Positions 7,128-17,900 of a stretch of 48,635 nt of DNA are shown piece after piece. Made by a program: the position numbers and the translations under genes. How positions within the stretch are numbered: the stretch's first letter is position 1; each line of letters opens with the position of its first letter. The notes under the pieces are model-generated. The model saw nothing but the letters and a program-made list of their open reading frames with translations, was not told the DNA's origin and did no database searches. Origin of the DNA: Bacteroides xylanisolvens XB1A (lineage in GTDB: Bacteria; Bacteroidota; Bacteroidia; Bacteroidales; Bacteroidaceae); contig NC_021017.1 in the NCBI RefSeq assembly GCF_000210075.1, forward strand, positions 5,516,356 through 5,564,990, in the 5' to 3' direction.

Positions 7128-7245
7128 TTCCAAAGATGGGGCAAAATACCATTGATTTTGTTTCAAAGATGGGGAAAAAGTCTATCGTTCATGTTTCAAA
7201 AATGGGGCAAAGCCACCTAATACTGTCGTAAATATGGGGCAAAAA
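7128..7245. repeat. Four motif copies at 33-bp spacing upstream of the AAA ATPase
   Basis: The core ATGGGG occurs at 7136, 7169, 7202 and 7234, that is 33, 33 and 32 bp apart. Most copies sit in a wider TTTCAAAGATGGGGCAAA-like context. The DNA between copies is unrelated. The spacing is close to three helical turns, which would put all copies on the same face of the DNA. Confidence 0.85.
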
Positions 7246-7274
7246 GAACGTATTTACAATCAGCTAATCTACAA

Positions 7275-7327
7275 ATTAGACGACTTACCATGTACTAACT
7301 CCAATCGTACATCGTAAATCGTCTAAT
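7275..7327 (-). terminator. Hairpin after the metalloprotease gene
   Basis: Arms 7275-7295 and 7307-7327 form a stem of about 21 bp with two mismatches and an 11-base loop. It lies just downstream of the metalloprotease stop. The wording (GTACATCGTAAATCGTC) resembles the DNA near 21750-21772. Confidence 0.6.
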
Positions 7328-7357
7328 CGTAAATGAACTTAATCGTAAATTATTTTT

Positions 7358-9925
7358 CTACTTCACGTCGAATGCAGCATCAATCAACGCTTTCAAGTTC
7401 AGATAATGACTTCTGTATATTCCACTGGAAGCATTTGCCGCATTGGTCAGGTCTCTTCTAAGATCAGTCAACTGTCCGCGTGCAATAGTCGGTGCTTCAG
7501 AAGGGAAATCGAAAGCTACGAGCGAATAACCACCCAGACTTCCGAGCGAACCGGAACTGTTCTTCGGTTTATCAAGCATTCCAATCAACGCATTGACATA
7601 AGTCTTTTGCAAACTACGTTGGGAAGCATCCGGTTTCTTTCCTCCTTGCATATCGCTCCAGATACTCTTCTTCAAATCACGGAACAAATCGTTGGCTGTG
7701 TATGCCTTCGCTCCGTTGACCAGTTCGTTGTCCGTCATCTTATCAAGTGTGCGGCTGCTAAGCAGTTGTTTCAATGTACTGCTCTGTACACGGTAGATCG
7801 AATTGAAAGTATTGATACCAGTTCTTTCGGACAGTTTATCATCCATCAGCCAGGTCGGTGTGGTAAACAGTTCCTTGTTCAGGAAGTCGACCGCTTTCTT
7901 CTGAATATCCTTCGGAACATATTCCACCGCTTTCATGTCTGTCTGTTCCACAGAAATCGGATTGTGGTAGATACCGGCCACATTGGTAGCCACATGGCCC
8001 ATGTACAAGTCGAATTGTCCCACCACATTCTGATACAAACGGACAGCTTTCATATAACCCTCATTCGGTTCATAAGTCCAGTTCATGATTTCAGGCATCA
8101 CACGTTTCAGGTTTTTGATTCCATACGAGCTTGCCAGCATGGCATCATCTCCCAAATCTTCACTCTGGTTGCGGGGATCGTTTCTGTCGAGTTCCGTTCC
8201 GAACGTATAGCGTTTGTCCTCCCGCAGCTTCTCAATGATCCACTTATTCAAGTGAGGTATTTCGGCTTCCGCCGTTTCATATTCAGGCATCCAACGATAG
8301 CCCCATTCAATCGCCCATTTATCATACATACCGATACGGGGGAATATTCCCGAACGTGAAACGTTGTCTTCCGGCTGTGCCACATAGTTGAAGCGTGCAT
8401 AGTCCATGATAGACGGTGTATGACCGTTGGCTTCCACCCATATTTTGTCTCTAAGTTTCTCTACCGGGACGGTATTGGAAGAACCGAAGTTATGACGCAG
8501 TCCTAATGTATGTCCCACCTCGTGGGAAGATACAAAACGTACCAGTTCGCCCATCAGTTCATCGTCGAACATCGGTTTGCGTGCTCCCGGATCAATGGCT
8601 CCTGCCTGCACGATGTACCAGTTGTAAAGCAGGCTCATCACATTGTGATACCAGTTGATATGCGTTTCAAGAATTTCACCGCTGCGAGGGTCGTGCACGT
8701 GAGGTCCGCTTGCATTCGGAATATCGGAAGGCTTGTACACGATAGCCGAATGGCGGGCGTCTTCCAAGCTCCAGGTAGGATCGTCCGTCGGTGCTTCTTT
8801 GCCGAAGATTGCATTTTTGAATCCTGCTTTCTCAAAAGCGGCTTGCCAGTCGTTCACTCCCTGAATAAGGTACGGAACCCATTTCTTCGGAGTGGCAGGG
8901 TCGATATAAATGATAATCGGTTTCTTTGGTTCCACCAATTCGCCACGCAGGTATTTCTCGCGGTCTTCGTCTTTGGGTTCGAGACGCCAGCGGGTGATAT
9001 TCGCTTTATACTTCACTCCTTGCGGATTCTCGTCAAAATCCTTATAGCTCACAGCAAAGTAACCTACCCGGTCGTCGTGCAATCTCGGTTTCATCGGTTC
9101 CTTGGGAAGTAATAGCATAGAGCTGTTCAGTTCGTAAGTCAACGGAGTGGTAGAGGTGGCAAAGAAAGCTGCCAGCAGTTTCTCAAGTCCACTGCCTCCT
9201 CCTTTCTTCCGCTGGAAGGTACGCACGGTACGTATTTCGATGTTTTGCGGAAAGGCTTTCAGTGTGTCGATATAACTGGCGTCGTCTACCATGCTGCTCG
9301 CTCCGATGTTGTCTTTCACCCGGCTGGTGAATGAAAACATTTCGTTGTCCTTACGGATATAGTCGGTCATGTCGATCACATAGTTGGTAGTTTCTCCTTC
9401 TTTACGGACAGTTTTCAGCGGGAAGGTGGCCACAATGGGTTGAACATTGGAGTTCAATACGGCCTGATACATACCCAGTGTATCAGCAGAATGTTCGAGA
9501 TAAGAGATTTCACGCACGAACAGTTTGTCGCCGCGTCCTTTCTCGAAACGGATCACTTCGTCGCTGATGTAATCTCCCGGATAGCCTACTTTACGTTTCT
9601 GCGCGTCTACCGGTGCTTTCACAACTCTGTTCACAATCAAAATATCACGTCCGAAAAGAGAGTCGGCTATTTCGAAGAAATATTTACCATCTACGTAATG
9701 CACTTTAAAAAAGCCGTCCATTGTTTTGGCTTTGCCGGTGATTACTTTTGCGTAAGGTTGCAGAGCATCTTTCTTACTCTTGGCAATGGAGTCAGCCTTG
9801 GCTTTATCCACCGCTTCCGTCTTGCTCTTCTTTTTCTTCTTTTTCTTGAAGATGTCCGTCGATTGTGCTCCGGCCAATGGAACGATCATTGCCAGAATCA
9901 TCAGAATTGAAACTAATTTCTTCAT
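7358..9925 (-). CDS. Secreted zinc-dependent metalloprotease (DUF5117/DUF5118/DUF4953 type)
   Basis: An 855-residue exported peptidase. Residues 1-20 are a signal peptide (MKKLVSILMILAMIVPLAGA, cleaved before QS), followed by a Lys-rich linker. The N-terminal DUF5118/5117 regions span about 50-300. The catalytic part carries HEVGHTLGLRH, giving the metzincin consensus HExxHxxGxxH with ligands His468, His472, His478 and general base Glu469. A later SIMDYARFNY segment looks like the Met-turn. The start at 9923-9925 is chosen because it opens the signal peptide; an upstream TTG at 9958 would bury it. It follows the SusCD operon on the same strand, 42 bp after the fimbrillin-like gene, with its own -7 box. 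It probably cleaves proteins or peptides for uptake; substrate unknown. Confidence 0.93.
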   Translation of the reverse strand: MKKLVSILMILAMIVPLAGAQSTDIFKKKKKKKSKTEAVDKAKADSIAKSKKDALQPYAKVITGKAKTMDGFFKVHYVDGKYFFEIADSLFGRDILIVNRVVKAPVDAQKRKVGYPGDYISDEVIRFEKGRGDKLFVREISYLEHSADTLGMYQAVLNSNVQPIVATFPLKTVRKEGETTNYVIDMTDYIRKDNEMFSFTSRVKDNIGASSMVDDASYIDTLKAFPQNIEIRTVRTFQRKKGGGSGLEKLLAAFFATSTTPLTYELNSSMLLLPKEPMKPRLHDDRVGYFAVSYKDFDENPQGVKYKANITRWRLEPKDEDREKYLRGELVEPKKPIIIYIDPATPKKWVPYLIQGVNDWQAAFEKAGFKNAIFGKEAPTDDPTWSLEDARHSAIVYKPSDIPNASGPHVHDPRSGEILETHINWYHNVMSLLYNWYIVQAGAIDPGARKPMFDDELMGELVRFVSSHEVGHTLGLRHNFGSSNTVPVEKLRDKIWVEANGHTPSIMDYARFNYVAQPEDNVSRSGIFPRIGMYDKWAIEWGYRWMPEYETAEAEIPHLNKWIIEKLREDKRYTFGTELDRNDPRNQSEDLGDDAMLASSYGIKNLKRVMPEIMNWTYEPNEGYMKAVRLYQNVVGQFDLYMGHVATNVAGIYHNPISVEQTDMKAVEYVPKDIQKKAVDFLNKELFTTPTWLMDDKLSERTGINTFNSIYRVQSSTLKQLLSSRTLDKMTDNELVNGAKAYTANDLFRDLKKSIWSDMQGGKKPDASQRSLQKTYVNALIGMLDKPKNSSGSLGSLGGYSLVAFDFPSEAPTIARGQLTDLRRDLTNAANASSGIYRSHYLNLKALIDAAFDVK

Positions 9926-9955
9926 GCTTTCTTTTTTAATATTTATATACAGATA

Positions 9956-9963
9956 CAAAGATA
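9956..9963 (-). promoter_or_regulatory. -7 element (TATCTTTG) for the metalloprotease
   Basis: On the minus strand, TTG, 18 bp, then TATCTTTG about 30 bp before the ATG. This allows expression separate from the SusCD operon. Confidence 0.55.
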
Positions 9964-9967
9964 ATAA

Positions 9968-10924
9968 TTATTCGATACCGGCAATGCCATACATATTTAA
10001 GTTGTTGATACTAGACATCTTTTCATTCGGTTTGCCTGAAATAGTATATTCCTGTCCATCAATTGTCAAAGTAAAATTATAGGTATAAGTTAGCCCTGTT
10101 TCAAAAGGTACGGCAATCATCATATAACAGGTCTCCAAACTGGCACCAAAATACCCGGCAGTTATCTCGAAGCCGCCATTAGGAAGATTATAAGTAATAC
10201 TGTTTATCGGAGTACCGGAAATTTTACCTGTCGACAAATCTACAGTTGCTCCATCTTCGTAGGCAATCGGATGGTCACAGCTCACCACCACTTTAGTAAA
10301 TTTCTTACCGACAAAAGAATCCGGGCATCCCGCACCCGGTAAAGTGATTTGAGAAAACAATGGTTTGAATTCTCCCAAAGAAACAGTTGCAGCAGAATAG
10401 CTAGATGTAGTAGCCGAAGCATAAGCAAAGCTATAATTACGATGCGGCATAAACTCTGATTCATAATACTCCTGCACAGCTAAGTTGGGCAAAGCGACAG
10501 CCTTATAATCTTGTGAAGCTGCGTTATAGGGCGTATAGGCATAAATAGTGTGATCGCCACCCTTAAATCCTGCAGCAAGTTCGGAAGAAGGATTCAGCGT
10601 AATATCTTCAGTCACACGACTATCACGATCATATACTATATACGTTTTACCATCCAATTCTGTAGTAGTAGCCACCGCTACTTCCGACGGAGCATACGGC
10701 AAGTTTTCCTGCGGTTTGCCATCGGACAACACATATATTCCTATCTTGTCCGCTTCAATCCATCCCTGGCTTCCATGGGAATACACATTATAAGCACCGG
10801 AAACAGCAATTTTCCCCACTACGGGAATATCTGCATCTTCTTCTTCACCATCGTCACTGCTGCAACTTACTGAAGACAATACTAAAGCTACACAAGCAGC
10901 AAAATAAAACAGTCTATTTTTCAT
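9968..10924 (-). CDS. Fimbrillin-like surface lipoprotein
   Basis: A 318-residue lipoprotein with a lipobox ending at Cys21 (LSSVSC), followed by SSDDGEEED, an acidic stretch like the Bacteroides lipoprotein surface-export signal. The segment GWIEADKIGIYVLSDG (about 53-69), followed by NLPYA, matches the pattern of Mfa-like/fimbrillin family proteins, which build beta-sandwich domains. The C-terminal half (KFTKVVVS, YTISGKPNEKM) fits the second sandwich. It lies 55 bp after the PKD-like gene, so it is probably the fifth member of the SusCD operon rather than part of a pilus locus; no other pilus genes are nearby. It may be an accessory surface binding protein. The family call is by motif only. 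Confidence 0.72.
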   Translation of the reverse strand: MKNRLFYFAACVALVLSSVSCSSDDGEEEDADIPVVGKIAVSGAYNVYSHGSQGWIEADKIGIYVLSDGKPQENLPYAPSEVAVATTTELDGKTYIVYDRDSRVTEDITLNPSSELAAGFKGGDHTIYAYTPYNAASQDYKAVALPNLAVQEYYESEFMPHRNYSFAYASATTSSYSAATVSLGEFKPLFSQITLPGAGCPDSFVGKKFTKVVVSCDHPIAYEDGATVDLSTGKISGTPINSITYNLPNGGFEITAGYFGASLETCYMMIAVPFETGLTYTYNFTLTIDGQEYTISGKPNEKMSSINNLNMYGIAGIE

Positions 10925-10979
10925 ACTTTTCTCGTTTAAATGATTAATTATTTACTGATAGGTTATTTTCTTTTTCCAA

Positions 10980-12620
10980 TTAATATTCTCCTTCATAGTT
11001 CGTGCACCATACCATGCCTTTCACATCGCCAAACCCGCTAAAAGTCTTCAATTCCAAATCGGGAGCAAAACCTTCGAAGAGACGTACCATCTGGCTCGTG
11101 TTTACATCGATGATGGCGATATCCCCATTTTCCTGCGAAAGTGCCAGCCGGAAATTCGGATCAGTGCTATTTCCCCCATAGCCATAAAACTCACAAACAA
11201 CAGGACTTCCACTGATGCCGGTGATACGGCTGCCTGCTGTGTAAGCCAGCATATGGCTGCGCATCTGCATACTGTATATATAGAGATTCTTATCTCCATC
11301 GGTAAAGTAGAAATAAGGGTTCTTTTCAAAATTGGAGGACATCTTAATGACACTTTGCGGAGTCAATAAGGAGCTGCCGCTGAATCCGTATTGATCCGTA
11401 CCGGTTATCAGGTGAGAGTTATTATCCATGTCTTTTACGGCAAACTCGTGCAAATCATAATTTCCGGTTCCCTGCACGTCAATCAGCGACACGTAGTTTG
11501 ACCAAAATGTCAGCCCGCCGTTGGAGGCTACATCTTTCTTTTCGTAAGCCCCTATTGCCAGGCAGCGGGTTCCCGCTCCCATATTGTTCACCCGCAACAC
11601 ACCGGAGGGAACTTCCAAATCCTGATCGTATGTTTTGAAGTAGACGATGGCAGGAGTATAAACTGCTCCCCACTGCGGATAATGTGTAATGCCGATAAAA
11701 CGGGCATTTTGCTCATCATACAAGATACAACGTTCTTCGTCGGCACACCAATAAGTGACGTTGTGGAACGGTGCGAAACAGGTGATACGGCTACCTCCCT
11801 CAAACTCATACGGCATGGCGCCGTACTTCCCGTAATAAGGAATCGCTTTATTGTCAGTGCCTACGGCACGGATATACACTTCCCCCTGTTCGGAGCAAAT
11901 CACGTAATATTCTTCCTTGAATGCGAAGTCCATTATCTTCAAGCCTTCCGGCTCTTTACGGTTTTCAAATTCGTGGGCAAGCCACATGTCTTTTTGCAAC
12001 GAATTGCCATCTAGCGTGACACTTCCACTACCCTGATTTATCAGGATTTTCGGCAAACCTGACACGTAGGAACCGGAGATAGAGCCTAATACATAATAGT
12101 AATAGATCCCGAGCGGGTCTGTACCCAGACCATCTTCGATGATGTTTTCTACATCGTGCGTAGCCCGGAGGCCGGGATTGATGAAAGATAAAGAAGATTT
12201 TCCGTCTCCTTTGTTGGAGAGAATCATCCAGCCCCAGTCGAAACTGTTCTTTCCCGTCAAGGTATATTTATTGCTGATGTATGTTTCATTCGTTTCCTTA
12301 TTGATGACTTTCAGTATCAGTTCGTACGTTCCGCCTTTTTCGAACTGATACTTCAGATGATAACCTGTGTAGATCAGTTCACGGTTCAGATACCATTGAA
12401 CGGTGAAAAGTTCATCAACATTCCCGATGTCCGTTGAGAAGTTGATGGGCGCATCCATCTCGAAAAGGTCGCCTACCATAAACGTGTAGTCCGATGAAGC
12501 GGAGTTCACAAAAGAAACTTTGGTAGAGTTTGTATAGTCATAGTTTCCCAAATCGTCATAACAGCCGGTTATCACGAGAAGCTGCAGGATTGAAATGAAT
12601 AGTATTGTTTTTCGCTTCAT
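10980..12620 (-). CDS. PKD-like family surface lipoprotein
   Basis: A 546-residue lipoprotein with Cys20 as lipidation site (LLVITGC) and YDD next, a surface-export-like acidic start. Residues about 25-125 form a PKD-like Ig domain (FTVQWYLNRELIY, YELILKVINKETNETY). The rest has beta-propeller-like character, with repeats such as DFAFKEEYYVICSEQGEVYIRA and YFTDGDKNLYIYSMQ. Partner lipoproteins of this type accompany SusC/SusD and DUF4843 proteins. The four-gene order resembles the B. thetaiotaomicron BT2261-2264 complex, for which bound peptides were seen in crystal structures (from memory). It probably forms part of the surface capture complex. Only 9 bp separate it from the DUF4843 gene. 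Confidence 0.87.
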   Translation of the reverse strand: MKRKTILFISILQLLVITGCYDDLGNYDYTNSTKVSFVNSASSDYTFMVGDLFEMDAPINFSTDIGNVDELFTVQWYLNRELIYTGYHLKYQFEKGGTYELILKVINKETNETYISNKYTLTGKNSFDWGWMILSNKGDGKSSLSFINPGLRATHDVENIIEDGLGTDPLGIYYYYVLGSISGSYVSGLPKILINQGSGSVTLDGNSLQKDMWLAHEFENRKEPEGLKIMDFAFKEEYYVICSEQGEVYIRAVGTDNKAIPYYGKYGAMPYEFEGGSRITCFAPFHNVTYWCADEERCILYDEQNARFIGITHYPQWGAVYTPAIVYFKTYDQDLEVPSGVLRVNNMGAGTRCLAIGAYEKKDVASNGGLTFWSNYVSLIDVQGTGNYDLHEFAVKDMDNNSHLITGTDQYGFSGSSLLTPQSVIKMSSNFEKNPYFYFTDGDKNLYIYSMQMRSHMLAYTAGSRITGISGSPVVCEFYGYGGNSTDPNFRLALSQENGDIAIIDVNTSQMVRLFEGFAPDLELKTFSGFGDVKGMVWCTNYEGEY

Positions 12621-12629
12621 AATTTATTA

Positions 12630-13355
12630 TCAGTTATCGAGAATGGTTTCATACAGCGGTGTCACTCCGTCTGTATCATAATATTGGTAATTGCCTTGCT
12701 GCCACTGGTCTTTCCACCAGGCCTTGAAGTCGGCTATCAGGTTGACAAACTCAATACCGGTGTATTTATCCAATGATTCGAGTATCTCACCATCCATGAA
12801 AATGATAAAAACACGGTATTTCATATCCGAATAAGTACCCAGATTGGCTGCCGAACTCTGGTTCCACCAAACAGGTTGGGAAATCCGGTCGGTCACTTGA
12901 ATCGTGACGTGTTTGTATTCTGCCGGACCCACCAGACAGTTTTCCACTGCATCCAGTGAAAGGGTAAGGGTGTAGTCTGTGTTGAGCAGGTCTTCATTGC
13001 GATAGACGGTGACTTCGTAGGTGTCTTCCGCCAGTCCGCTATGGAAGATGCCGGAGGTCAAAGGGGCATAGTCGATGCCGGAACGGGCGGTGCTTTTCTC
13101 TCCCACTGCGGAAATATCACAGGTGGCATTTTCTTCGAGCAGGTAGCCAAGAAGTGTCATTTTCACTTTCACGGTTCCTTCTCGAAGCAAGGGTGCATCT
13201 GTAGCAAAGTTGAATGTTATTTTCTGTGGAGACTTATCGCTCATGTAAGTAAAATAGACGTAATTGTCTCCATTATAAACGTCCAGCTGCTCTTCACTGC
13301 AAGAGGTGAGAACGAACAGCAGGCAGAAGATGGTATATGTCAATATTCGTTTCAT
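12630..13355 (-). CDS. DUF4843 surface lipoprotein
   Basis: A 241-residue lipoprotein with lipobox Cys19 (FVLTSC) followed by SEE. The beta-rich body (VYFTYMSDKSPQKITFNFA, VKVKMTLLGYL, DYAPLTSGIFHSGLAEDTYEVTVYRN) matches the DUF4843 pattern. These proteins occur as the third gene of SusC-SusD-DUF4843-PKD operons, and no enzymatic motif is present. Twelve bp separate it from the SusD gene and 9 bp from the PKD-like gene, so translation is probably coupled. It is likely an accessory subunit on the outer face of the outer membrane. Confidence 0.88.
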   Translation of the reverse strand: MKRILTYTIFCLLFVLTSCSEEQLDVYNGDNYVYFTYMSDKSPQKITFNFATDAPLLREGTVKVKMTLLGYLLEENATCDISAVGEKSTARSGIDYAPLTSGIFHSGLAEDTYEVTVYRNEDLLNTDYTLTLSLDAVENCLVGPAEYKHVTIQVTDRISQPVWWNQSSAANLGTYSDMKYRVFIIFMDGEILESLDKYTGIEFVNLIADFKAWWKDQWQQGNYQYYDTDGVTPLYETILDN

Positions 13356-13367
13356 CTTATCCGGGCA

Positions 13368-14927
13368 TTAGTTGGTTGTTTCACTGGTAGGCAATGGAAG
13401 TACATAAGAACCTGTCATGTTGATTTCTCCTTCCTCGTCGGAATCGGGCACGGTGGAGAGGTTCATCCGTTTGTAGGTGTAGAAGGTTCCACCTTCGCCT
13501 ATCATTTCTTTCCGTATATCGAGCAGTATTTCGGCATCCAGTTGTTCACGGGTGCTGACTGTCAGACTAAGGGTACGTTCAGCTCCACGGGCTTTTCGAA
13601 CTGTTTCGAGGTAGTTGATTCCTTCGGTTATCTTGCCATTATAGCTACTGATCTCCGCCAGGATATGACAGATTTCACTGAACCGGATCACTGGTATCAT
13701 CGGATTCTCCATTGCTTCTACTACTGATTCTACGGAAGGGTTATACTTCAGTGTGTAATACTTCGACTGGGTTTCATTGGTAGTCCCGATCAGGTAGGTG
13801 AGCCGATAGTCGGTATATACGCCCGTATTGTCCGAAGCAAACAGGGAAGGGATATTTGCCAACGGCAAACGGGTGGTTGACGAAGAAGAGGAAGAGCCCC
13901 ATACGGCCTGTTCATAATCCGTAGCCAGCTGTTTCTTGTACAAGCCGAACAATATGTCGTGGGAGACTTTTGTATATCGGGAATTGAGATTGCAGGTAAT
14001 GTTCTCTCCTTCTGTAAAGCCTATCCACCGTTTCTGCTGGTAATAGGTGTTGTAAAGTTCTTTGGCGGCTGTCTCGGCATTCTTGTAGTAGGCAGGACCG
14101 GCATAGATGCAGACACGGGCTTTCAACCCCAGCAATGCCAGATAGTTGAAGCGGATGCCACGATACCAGAAGAATGCTCCCATATCGTCTATATAGGAAC
14201 CGGAGTTGAAGCGGTAGCGGGCATTCCATTCGGGAGTAGGTTCGTACATTTGTGAAGCGTACATCGCTTCGGGATGGTATTCGGTGTCAAACTTACGCAG
14301 AATGTCTTCCGCTTCGAGCAGGTCTTTCAGGACTTTCTCGATAAAATCGGTAACGGTACATTTTTCTACCACTGCGGCTTCGTATTTATCGCGGTAAGGA
14401 AGATAGGCGCCCGAAGGATTGGTTGCCGTTGCAGGAGCAAACAAGCGAAGTAGGTCAAAATGCATCATGGCTCTTAATGACAAGGCTTCGGCGTAAATGA
14501 GGTTTTTCTCTTCTTCTCCGTATTCGAACAAAGAGATGTCCGTGGGCCGGATGTTCTCGATGAGCTTGTTCAGGTTGGCTATCACTTTATAGCCTTTTTC
14601 CCAGATAGCTGTCACGACGGGTTCGGTGTCGACCGTGTTATAGATAAGTTCGGAAGCGTCGGCATACATCGGAGAGATGGTTCCCGCCTTTTGATTGTAT
14701 TGCTGGGAGATGGCACTAAGGAATCCCCAGCTTAGTTGCTTACCGTAAAGTTCGTCGGACGCCAGATTGGTGTAGATACCATTCAGGGCATTCCGGTAGC
14801 CGAAACCGGTGGAAAACAGATCGTCGTCGGCTATCGCATTTTCTGGTGTTACGTCCAGCCAGGCATTGCAGGAAACGGCTAACATTCCTGTCAGGGCTAT
14901 TAGTATATGGCTGATTAGTTTCTTCAT
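13368..14927 (-). CDS. SusD/RagB family substrate-binding lipoprotein
   Basis: A 519-residue SusD-like protein that would form the hinged lid over the SusC barrel and hold the ligand during uptake. A signal peptide with lipobox Cys20 (GMLAVSC) is followed by NAWLDVTPENAI, the usual SusD start. TPR-like helices include EALSLRAMMHFDLLRLFA (about 150-170), and the C-terminal RagB-type region contains PMIPVIRFSEICHILAE. It lies 8 bp after the SusC gene. Ligand class cannot be read from the sequence; the operon lacks carbohydrate enzymes. Confidence 0.95.
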   Translation of the reverse strand: MKKLISHILIALTGMLAVSCNAWLDVTPENAIADDDLFSTGFGYRNALNGIYTNLASDELYGKQLSWGFLSAISQQYNQKAGTISPMYADASELIYNTVDTEPVVTAIWEKGYKVIANLNKLIENIRPTDISLFEYGEEEKNLIYAEALSLRAMMHFDLLRLFAPATATNPSGAYLPYRDKYEAAVVEKCTVTDFIEKVLKDLLEAEDILRKFDTEYHPEAMYASQMYEPTPEWNARYRFNSGSYIDDMGAFFWYRGIRFNYLALLGLKARVCIYAGPAYYKNAETAAKELYNTYYQQKRWIGFTEGENITCNLNSRYTKVSHDILFGLYKKQLATDYEQAVWGSSSSSSTTRLPLANIPSLFASDNTGVYTDYRLTYLIGTTNETQSKYYTLKYNPSVESVVEAMENPMIPVIRFSEICHILAEISSYNGKITEGINYLETVRKARGAERTLSLTVSTREQLDAEILLDIRKEMIGEGGTFYTYKRMNLSTVPDSDEEGEINMTGSYVLPLPTSETTN

Positions 14928-14935
14928 TTGTATGG

Positions 14936-17900
14936 TTAGAATATGATGTTAGTAGTCAGATTGAATGAACGCGAATAAGGATAATCCAGTCCCCGTTCCT
15001 GACGGATGGTAGACCAATAGAACAGGTCGTTCATCGTGAACGAAAGACGCAGGCCGGACAGATGGAGTTTCTTTAATTGTTCGGGACGGAAATTGTAGCT
15101 CATTGTCAATGAACTCCATTGCAGGGTATTGTTTTTCTGTACAAAACGCGAAGATGCGCCGGTGGTGACATTACGGTCACGAATATCTTTCATGGTGGTT
15201 ATGTCTCCCGGTTTCTGCCAACGGTCGAGCAATACCCGCTTATCTACATTGTCATTTTTAATGTCGGCATTCTCTACATAGGAGACGAGGGTATTGTTGT
15301 AAGCATCTCCACCAAAGGTATAGAGGAAAGAAGCAAACATGGATAACTGTTTATAGGACAGGGTATAACCGAATGAGCCTTGTCCCTTGGGAGCTGTATC
15401 GCCAATAATGGTCCATTCGTCGGCAGACCATACATCGGTAACGTCACCATTCCGGCGAAGGTAGATTTCTTTGCCGTTTGTGGGGCTGATTCCCAATGAC
15501 TTCATCCCGTAAATAGAGGTCAGAGAGGCTCCTTCGTAATATTTCAGGTATGTTTTAGCATATTTTGAATCGGAGCTGCTTTCGGGGTTATATCCGCTGA
15601 ACAGTTCTTCCACTCTTTTATTATAGTCGCGCATTGCCTGGGAGATTTCAATAATCGTGTTTTTGTTTCTTGCAAAGCTGCCGTAGAGCTGGAAGAGCCA
15701 GTTTCTGTCACTGTAAAGTCGTGCCCGCAGTTCCAGTTCGACGCCGGTGTTTTTCACCTTTCCCATGTTTTCTTTGTAGGAGGTGAATCCGGTAGAGGAA
15801 GGGATGGTATAATCGGTTATCAGGTCGATGGTACGCTCGTCGTAGGCAGAGGCTTTCAGATAGATTTTATCGTGCCACAGTCCGATTTCAACTCCATAGT
15901 CGAGGGTGTATTTACGTTCCCATTTCAGGTTCGGATTTCCCATCTGATAGAGGAATACACCGTAGCCTGTGGGATACCAGCTGTCTGTTTGCAGCTGATA
16001 CATATCTTTGGCCGAATAGAGGGAGAAGTTGGTCTTTCCGGTCAGTCCGTAGGAGACACGGAACTTCAACATGGAAAAGAGTTCATTCGACTTCATAAAA
16101 TCATAATTATGAATGTTGATTCCTGCTCCTGTTGACCAGAACATGGACCATCTTTTATCGGAACCGAATTCGGAAGAACCGTCGATACGTCCTGTAAGGT
16201 CGGCGAGATAGATATTGTTGTAGGTGTAGTTGGAAGTGAGCAAGGCTCCTACCAAGCGGGTGGTATTATCGGAGCTGCTGGGCTTTCCGTATACTTCTGC
16301 CGCATAGTTTGAAGAGACAAGGTCGCCACCCGGAAATCCCCGGTAACGTGTTTCGGAAGCAGTGCTCTGCGTTTGTCTCATGTTGGAGGACAAGCAGATA
16401 TTGAGATTGTGTCCCTTGAAGGTATTGTTGTACATGAGTGACAGGCTTCCGTCTATCACTGTTCTCTTTTGTGTGGATTCTGTTTTTTCACCATTGATGT
16501 TGCCTGTACTGGCTGAATAACTGGCCGATGCGGGATCTTTGTACAGATCACCGGTAGAATTTCTCATCAGGACGGAAAACTGACCGCGCAGACGCAGACC
16601 GTCGGTGATACGCCAATTCAGACTAAGATCATCGGTTACTTCATCATAACCGGAATGGTCGAAGCTGTTGTAGAAGTTGATTTCGTACAGTGGATTTACT
16701 TGTGTGCCGCTAGCCCCGTCGAACTTTTCGAGACGGCGCACATAATCGCCATTTTCATCATACAGACGCATATAAGGAAGTAAATGGGAGTAATCGCTGA
16801 ATGAATTGAAGGGGACATCTGTACTTTTGTTATAAGTGTAGGTCACTTTGTTCTTTATTTGTAGTCCGCCAATGCGGTAGTCTACATAAAAAGCGGCATT
16901 GGCATTCTTACGGGAAGAGTGTTTCATCACTCCTTCCGTTCCTCTGAATCCCAGTTCCACTCCCCAGCGCACGTCGTTTTCTCCACCGTCTATGAAAACG
17001 GAGTGCTTATGGTTCAGAGCCGTGCGTAGTCCTTGAGAAAGCCAATAGGTATCGACACCTGTCAGTACATTATTGAGTCGTTGGTAGTAACCGTTGGTAT
17101 AGGGGTCTATTTCCGGGGTGTTGCTGTCATATAGTCCTGCCAGGCGTTCGGTTTCCAGCTTCTCACGGGCGTTCACCAGATTGTAGGAGGATAAATCCGG
17201 CAGTTCGGCAGAAAGTACTCCGGAATACTGTACACGGAACTTTCCGGCTTCAGGCGCACGCCGTTCAATGACAATTACTCCGTTGGCCGCACGTGAACCG
17301 TACATGGCAGTGGCGGCAGCATCTTTCAGGATATTGATGCTGTGGATGCTATTCATATCGAGGTCGTATATCTTTTCTACATCGACTTCAAAGCCGTCCA
17401 GTATGAAGATAGGCAGGTTGGAATTACCGCTTAGCACTTCCCGCGAAATGGAGGAGGTGGAGGTCTGCCCAAGTGTCGTTTCTCCGATACCGGTCTGACC
17501 ACGCAAGACGAATTGAGGCAGGCTGTTGGGATCGGAACCAGCAGCCAGATTCTCCTGTATTCTGAAAGAGGGATCGAAAGTCTGAATGGCCGAAATCAGG
17601 TTGTTCGGGTTGACTTTTAACAGGTCTTCTTTCTCTATCTTTGTGGTATTTCCAGTGAAACTTTCTTTCTGTATGGAGTTATAGCCGGTTACAATCACTT
17701 CCTGAATACTTTCGGTAGCTTCTACCATCTGCACATCGACTTTCTGCCGGGAAGTGACTTTGATTTTACGGGTTTCAAAACCGATGTAGGAATAGATAAC
17801 CAGACCGCCTTTTTCGGGCAGGGTCAATACATAGCAACCGTTTATATCGGTAATTACACCAGTAGAATGACCATCCAAACGAATCGTCACTCCTACCATC

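Noticed and set aside
7128..7245. CRISPR array
   Set aside because: The repeats are only partly conserved, there are just four, the spacers are about 15-16 bp, and no cas genes occur in the window.
7406..8359. 317-residue open frame antisense to the metalloprotease
   Set aside because: A shadow of a strongly supported gene; it covers the protease C-terminal region and shows no domain of its own.
13041..13727. 228-residue open frame antisense to the DUF4843 and SusD genes
   Set aside because: It spans the junction of two well-supported genes on the other strand and has no recognisable motif.
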